Under the pieces are notes generated by a model, which was given only the letters and a program-made list of their open reading frames with translations, was not told the origin of the DNA and did not search any database. Shown here piece by piece: positions 59,288 through 64,000 of a stretch of 64,000 nucleotides of DNA; positions within the stretch are counted from its first letter, which is position 1, and every line of letters begins with the position of its first letter. Source of the DNA: Macrosoma leucophasiata. Its lineage: Eukaryota > Arthropoda > Insecta > Lepidoptera > Hedylidae. The DNA lies in contig JAWQUS010000003.1 in assembly GCA_036365455.1 (NCBI GenBank), forward strand, positions 1,012,001 to 1,076,000, read 5' to 3'. Both the position numbers and the translations under genes were made by a program.

Positions 59288-60191
59288 ATGGCAGATGAAT
59301 CGATTTTCGACAAGAAGAAATCGCACCGAGCAAAGAATGCCGGGCGGAAAGCGGAGAAAAAGAAGAAGAAAAATCAAGTTGACCAATCTAACCTAAGCGC
59401 GCGGCAAAGAAATCCCAAAGCTTTTGCTATTCAGTCGGCCGTGCGGGCCGAAAGACAGTTCCGCCGTCGTGAAGACGTTATAGCCAAGAAACAGCACATT
59501 CCTCGAGTAGACAAGACTCCTCTTGAGCCTCCGCCGATCGTCGTGGCCGTCGTGGGCCCGCCGCGCGTTGGTAAAACTACACTCATCAACAATCTCATCA
59601 AAAGCTTCATAAAAACGAACGTGACCAGCACCAACGGCCCCATAACCCTCGTCACATCGAAGAAACGTCGGTTGACCTTAATAGAATGCAATAACGACAT
59701 TAATTCAATGATAGATGTTGCGAAGTGTGCGGATCTAGTGTTGTTGTTATGTGACGCTAGTTTCGGCTTTGAAATGGAGATATTCGAGTTCCTAAATATT
59801 TGCCAAGTGCATGGAATGCCCAAAATCATGGGTGTGCTCACCCATCTGGACATGATAAAGAATGCTAAGACGTTGAAAACTACTAAGAAAACGTTGAAAC
59901 ACCGCTTCTGGACTGAGGTGTATCCTGGAGCTAAGTTATTCTATTTATCAGGCATAATTCATGGAGAATACTTGCGTAATGAAATAAAGAATCTGTCTCG
60001 ATTCATATCTGTTATGAAGTTCCGTCCTCTGAGTTGGCGGATGACCCATGCCTATGTGCTCGCTGATCGGTTGGAGGACATCACCAGTCAAGAGAGCATT
60101 CGGAAAGATCCTAAAGTAAATAGAGATGTTGTACTTTATGGTTATGTGAGAGGTGTACCACTTATGAAGGAATCAATGGTGCATATTGCAG
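59288..60191 (+). CDS. BMS1: Ribosome biogenesis GTPase BMS1, exon 1
   Basis: BMS1 is the nucleolar GTPase that, with RCL1, drives early cleavage of pre-rRNA in 40S subunit assembly. The protein starts MADESIFDKKKSHRAKNAGR, a lysine-rich nucleolar-type N-terminus, as in known BMS1 proteins. The conserved block RNPKAFAIQSAVRAERQFRR follows, then TPLEPPPIVVAVVGPPRVGK with the P-loop at residues 90-98 (GPPRVGKTT), LIECNNDINSMIDVAK (switch/Walker B region), LCDASFGFEMEIFEFLNICQ, and THLD at 185-188 in place of the usual NKxD. KHRFWTEVYPGAKLFYLSGI and FRPLSWRMTHAYVLADR complete the G domain. The exon ends at GCAG/gtaaat in phase 1. The 5' ATG is the first in frame after AT-rich DNA. Confidence 0.95.
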
Positions 60192-60255
60192 GTAAATGTG
60201 TTTACTATTCAGAATTAAATTAATAATTACATTAGATTCTAACGTACCACATATC

Positions 60256-60935
60256 TTTTTTTTATGTAAGTAAGGTGGCAAAGAAGCATGCAGCTCACAT
60301 TGATGTTAAGTGATGACTGCAGCTTATAGAAGTTGTTATATCTCTGTGATAGTTATTACAGGGCCCATGCAGGAAAGAGCATGAAAGTAAGTTGAATGTG
60401 GTCGAGATGAGATCTTTGCGCGAGATCTGCAGTGTATCACTCACCGATCGCGTTCGTAATGAAGATGTAAGAAAGAGGCTTTGTGTGAATGATAGTATCG
60501 GTGTAAAAATGAAAAAAGGCATGCTCTGATGGTTTGGGCATATAGAAAGAATGTCGAATGAGCGAATGACTAAACAGATATACAATGTGAATGTGGATGG
60601 TTGCAGAGGCCCAGGAAGACCAAGACTGACCTACCATGACCAAATAGGCCGAGCTCTGTCTGATGGTGGGGTCAAAAGTCTTAGGAATCGGCGTGCATGT
60701 ATGAAGAGAATGATGAAGGTAGACGAGGCACGAGAGGTTTGTCAGGATCGGGATATCTGGCGCTCTACACTCTCTGCCTACCCCGTTAGGGACCTGATGT
60801 GAAGATACATACATACATTACCATCTTACCGAAACACAGTTGTGCTGAACACTACCATTTCCCAGCAGATAGATTAGGTAATGCGGTGGCGCTTATGCCC
60901 GCCAGCTCCGTCACCAGAGCTTTACCACCAGTTAA
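60256..60935 (-). repeat. Family A repeat split by RTE-a
   Basis: Family A tail half at 60256-60366 (CAGCTCACATTGATGTTAAG) and head half at 60815-60935 (ATTAGGTAATGCGGTGGCGC, GAGCTTTACCACCAG) flank the LINE insert. Confidence 0.7.
60367..60814 (+). mobile_element. RTE-a LINE, 5'-truncated copy in the BMS1 intron
   Basis: The C-terminal coding piece of RTE-a in plus orientation, ending GACCTGATGTGAAGATACAT-ACATAC. A CGA-to-TGA type stop lies at about 60529 (GCATGCTCTGATGGTTTGGG). Clear target duplications are not visible because the host sequence also reads CATACATT. Confidence 0.8.
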
Positions 60936-61887
60936 ATCTATTTTAAATGTAATCTGCAGACTGGTGCATTCTTTGCATAAAGAAAGCATAATTTGCGTAG
61001 CTAGTGCTCTGGGATCATTACCACAGGGGAAAAAGGGATGTCAATTTCTATAATGTATGTGGATTAATTAGGTTATAGGTATAAATTACTGTAAATGGAT
61101 TCTTAACAGACAAGTAAATTAAATGTTGTATTTGAATCAGTTTTATGAGATGTAGTATTTACTTAGTTTATTTTTATGTGGTGGGAAATTGAAATCATAA
61201 TATTTATTTATTGGTTAAAGAATCATGGCAAGTTTCATACATTGATTTGTACAAAGAAAGTTAGAAAAAGGTACAAGATAAAACGGATTAGAAATATTAT
61301 CTAGGGAACCTAAAGAACATTTTCTGGTATTTAAAATATTTTTAAATCACCGGAATAAAAATCGTCTTTCCTAACAACAGTAGAAGCACTCCATACTAAA
61401 GTTCAATTTCAAACTTTTTATTCCAGAGAGTTAAAAATATTTTAAGTATCAGGAAATGTTTAGGTTCACTAAATAATATTTCCATGTTGTTTTATAGTGT
61501 AACTTTTTTAATTTTTTCTGTACAAATCTTGCCATGGCCTTTCTAATTTAACATCATTGCTCAATTTAAAATTATTTTGTTGGCTACCCTGTATCTTTTG
61601 TTAATATTTATAAGTTTTTCTGCTCATTTGGATTTAGAAGAGATAATCATCAGGCAGTATCTTGGATTTAGTGATTATCCAGTATCTATAGTATTCTATA
61701 GGCCTAAATGTATATAAAAGTAAATTAATTGTTTCTGAATTTATTAGGAAAGTATATTCTTCATGTTCATGGGTTCAGTAGCTACAGGAGATTACACATT
61801 ACATATAAAGTTTTTTTTTGTATTTTGAGCTACCTACATTCAACATTTATGCTTTCGCTTTACTACAGTTTTTCTCCTATATTCCAG

Positions 61888-64000
61888 GTGTAGGAGATAT
61901 GAAAATACATGAATTGTCTTACCTGCCAGATCCTTGTCCTCTACCCAGTAGTGAAAAGAAGAGACATCTGATGGAAAGAGAGAGACAAATCTATGCACCA
62001 TTTTCAGGAGTTGGTGGTATAGTGTATGACAAAGACGCTGTCTACATCGAACTCAAAGGATCTCATTCTCACAAGCAGGAAGATGAGGAAACAAATGAAA
62101 AGAAAGCTTTACTTAAGAATGTTGTGGAAACCAAGGAAACTGTTGATGAGCAAATGCAGGAAACTGGCTTCAAATTATTCACTGGTGGAGCTGTCATCTA
62201 CCCTGACATGTTGAAGGATGATGAATATTTACAACAAGGAAAAGATGGTAATACTTCAGAAAGTTCTGGACCTGAAGATGAAAGTGATTCGGAAAATGAT
62301 AGTGGAATTGATCAAAGTGAAAAAGATACCACATCTAAAAATTCTAAAATGCCATGGGACAATAACTCAGGATCTGAAAGTGAACATGACGAAGATAATG
62401 AAAACGATAAAATGCCAGTTGTTGATGAAAATGATGATAATAACAGTTCCGATGGAAATTCGGAAAAAGAAGAGGATTTCAGTACAAAATGGAAAGATAA
62501 ACTAGGTGAAAAAGCTACAATGGCGTATTACAATCGCCAGAAAACTTCGAAAAATATTATGAAATTAGTATATGGAGATTTTGAGATAGGAAATAAAACA
62601 AAAAACCAGAATGAAAAAGATTCTGATGATGAGAGTGAAGAGGAAGAGATTGGTGGACTTTTCAAGAAAGTGACTAACACACAAAAGAAAAAACAAAAGG
62701 AAAAAGAACAGTTAGATGTAGATGAATGCTCATTCTTCTATTCTTTAAATAAACCTAAAATAAGGGATTGGATAAGCGAAGAAAACAAACAATTTTTAAT
62801 AAACAGTTTTGTCACTGGTAAAAGGTCAGCAGATGAAGATGCATCTGAACTTCTCAAATTAGATGATGCAAGTGATGGTGACGATGAACTGTATGGAGAT
62901 TTTGAAGACTTGGAGACTGGCGAGAAACATGTTGGTGAAGAAAAGTCAATAGAACCTCAAGAAGATGCTGGTTCAAAAAGAAAAGCTGAGCCAACTAGAG
63001 CAGAAATAATGGATAAGAAATTGAAGCTGAAAGCTAAATTTGATGCAGAATATGATAATCCAGACGATCATAGAATCAAAGGGGATCATGCTTACTATGA
63101 AAGTTTGAAGGCAGAAGCTTTAAAACAGTCAGAACTCAATAAATCTGTCTTTGAAAATTTGGACAATGGTTTGAGAATAGAAGTGGAAGGTTTCAGGCCA
63201 GGGTTATATGTGAGAATGTTGTTCAAAAACATACCTGCAGAGTTTGTGACAAATTTCGACTCGAGCTATCCAATCCTTATTGGAGCATTGAATATGGCGG
63301 AACAAAATATAGGATTTGTGTCTTGTAAAATAAAAAAGCACAGGTGGTTTAAGAAAATTTTGAAAACCAATGATCCTCTAATAATTTCATTAGGGTGGCG
63401 TAGATTTCAAACATTGCCTATTTATTCTAAAATAGAAGATGACTTAAAATGTAGGTATCTTAAATATACGCCTGAACATGTTACTTGTAACATGCATTTT
63501 TATGGCCCGATTACACCACAAAACACAGGTTTTCTTGCTTTGCAATCAGTAAATAATAATGCCATTGATTTAAAGCAAGTGGGATTCCGAATAGCAGCTA
63601 CAGGCAGTGTTAATGAAATTAATAAGTCTACACAAATAGTAAAGAAGCTAAAACTGGTAGGAACTCCTTTGAAAATTTATAAGAAAACAGCTTTCATCAA
63701 AGATATGTTTTCAAGCACGCTTGAAGTAGCGAAATTTGAAGGCGCTAGAGTGAAAACAGTGTCGGGAATTCGAGGTCAGATAAAAAAAGGCCTCAATAAA
63801 CCCGAAGGTGCGTTCCGCGCGACATTCGAAGATAAAATTAAAATGAGCGATATAGTATTTTGTAGAACGTGGTTCAAAGTAGACGTAACAAAGTTTTACG
63901 CTCCTGTAGTTAATTTACTACTGCCTATTGGTAACAAAAATGCTTGGCAGGGAATGAAGACGAAAGGTCAATTGAAAAGAGAACGGAATATACAGAATGA
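61888..64000 (+). CDS. BMS1: Ribosome biogenesis GTPase BMS1, exon 2 (continues past the window)
   Basis: About 704 codons open to the window edge. It completes the G domain and domain II (VGDMKIHELSYLPDPCPLPS; APFSGVGGIVYDKDAVYIEL), then an acidic, low-complexity region (62240-62720; many Asp/Glu/Ser), as in BMS1 from yeast to human. After a second acidic stretch and RKAEPTRAEIMDKKLKLKAK comes the C-terminal ribosome-biogenesis domain shared with TSR1: PGLYVRMLFKNIPAEFV, PILIGALNMAEQNIGFVSCK, LGWRRFQTLPIYSKIEDD, YGPITPQNTGFLALQ, GFRIAATGSV, and ALVARVKTVSGIRGQIKKG-like sequence near 63750. The rest of this domain (about 100-200 residues expected) is outside. Short ORFs at 62026-62505 in other frames are shadows. 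Confidence 0.95.

Larger units (their letters stand above)
60192..61887 (+). other. BMS1: BMS1 intron 1
   Basis: A 1.7-kb intron, donor GCAG/gtaaat and acceptor atattccag/GTG. It contains a family A repeat (minus) split by an RTE-a fragment; 60936-61860 is AT-rich with no recognised feature. Confidence 0.85.

Noticed and set aside
62026..62505. Two ORFs of 62 and 95 codons starting MTKTLSTSN and MMNIYNKEK.
   Set aside because: They are out-of-frame readings of the acidic part of BMS1 exon 2.
1..64000. CRISPR arrays, operons, bacterial promoters, rRNA genes.
   Set aside because: No regularly spaced direct repeats, no polycistronic gene order and no rRNA-like sequence; the window is eukaryotic.

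Overview
The window is eukaryotic genomic DNA, almost certainly from an insect and most likely a moth or butterfly. The genes have GT-AG introns, intergenic DNA is AT-rich, and roughly half of the window is transposon-derived: RTE-like and CR1-like LINEs, tRNA-headed SINEs, mariner, hAT-like and P-like DNA elements, a CsRn1/Kabuki-type LTR element, and the 'TAGCTGTGCCCGCGACTTCGTCCGCG' type repeat common in Lepidoptera. There are no operons, CRISPR arrays or bacterial features. The species call is inference from repeat style.

Two host genes are supported. (1) A GRAMD1/Aster-type sterol-transfer gene lies on the minus strand from a first coding exon at 50107-50150 down to at least 7794. Nine exons (50.1k, 48.5k, 25.1k, 23.5k, 21.7k, 20.4k, 19.8k, 11.4k, 7.8k) join in matching phase; three encode the GRAM domain and its N-terminal flank. 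The ASTER/VASt and membrane exons lie beyond the left edge, or start near 0.7k. Its introns hold nearly all the repeats, including a 26.6-kb intron with a complete LTR element. (2) BMS1, the ribosome-biogenesis GTPase, runs on the plus strand from 59288, has one intron in view, and leaves the window at 64000.

Layout: 0-10k, repeats, a fossil integrase and a broken mariner. 10-25k, GRAMD1 exons among SINEs, RTE-like LINE copies and the high-copy repeat called family A here. 25-34k, intron with nested MITEs, LINE tails and SINEs. 34.3-44.2k, a decayed CR1-like LINE split by an intact mdg3-like Ty3/gypsy element (38312-43671) with identical LTRs and a tRNA-Pro primer site. 44-50k, LINE remnants and the first two GRAMD1 exons with their promoter. 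51.1-56.7k, an intact CsRn1/Kabuki-type element on the minus strand with identical LTRs. 57.5-59.2k, a 1.66-kb P-like nonautonomous element with a perfect 8-bp target duplication, ending 132 bp before the BMS1 start codon. 59.3-64k, BMS1.

The most unusual observations are: a third ORF in the CsRn1-type element encoding a 90-residue protein with an NCS-1-like myristoylation N-terminus, one membrane helix and a basic stretch after it; a family of elements built as inverted pairs of a tRNA-like sequence; and the P-like element with its internal perfect hairpins upstream of BMS1.
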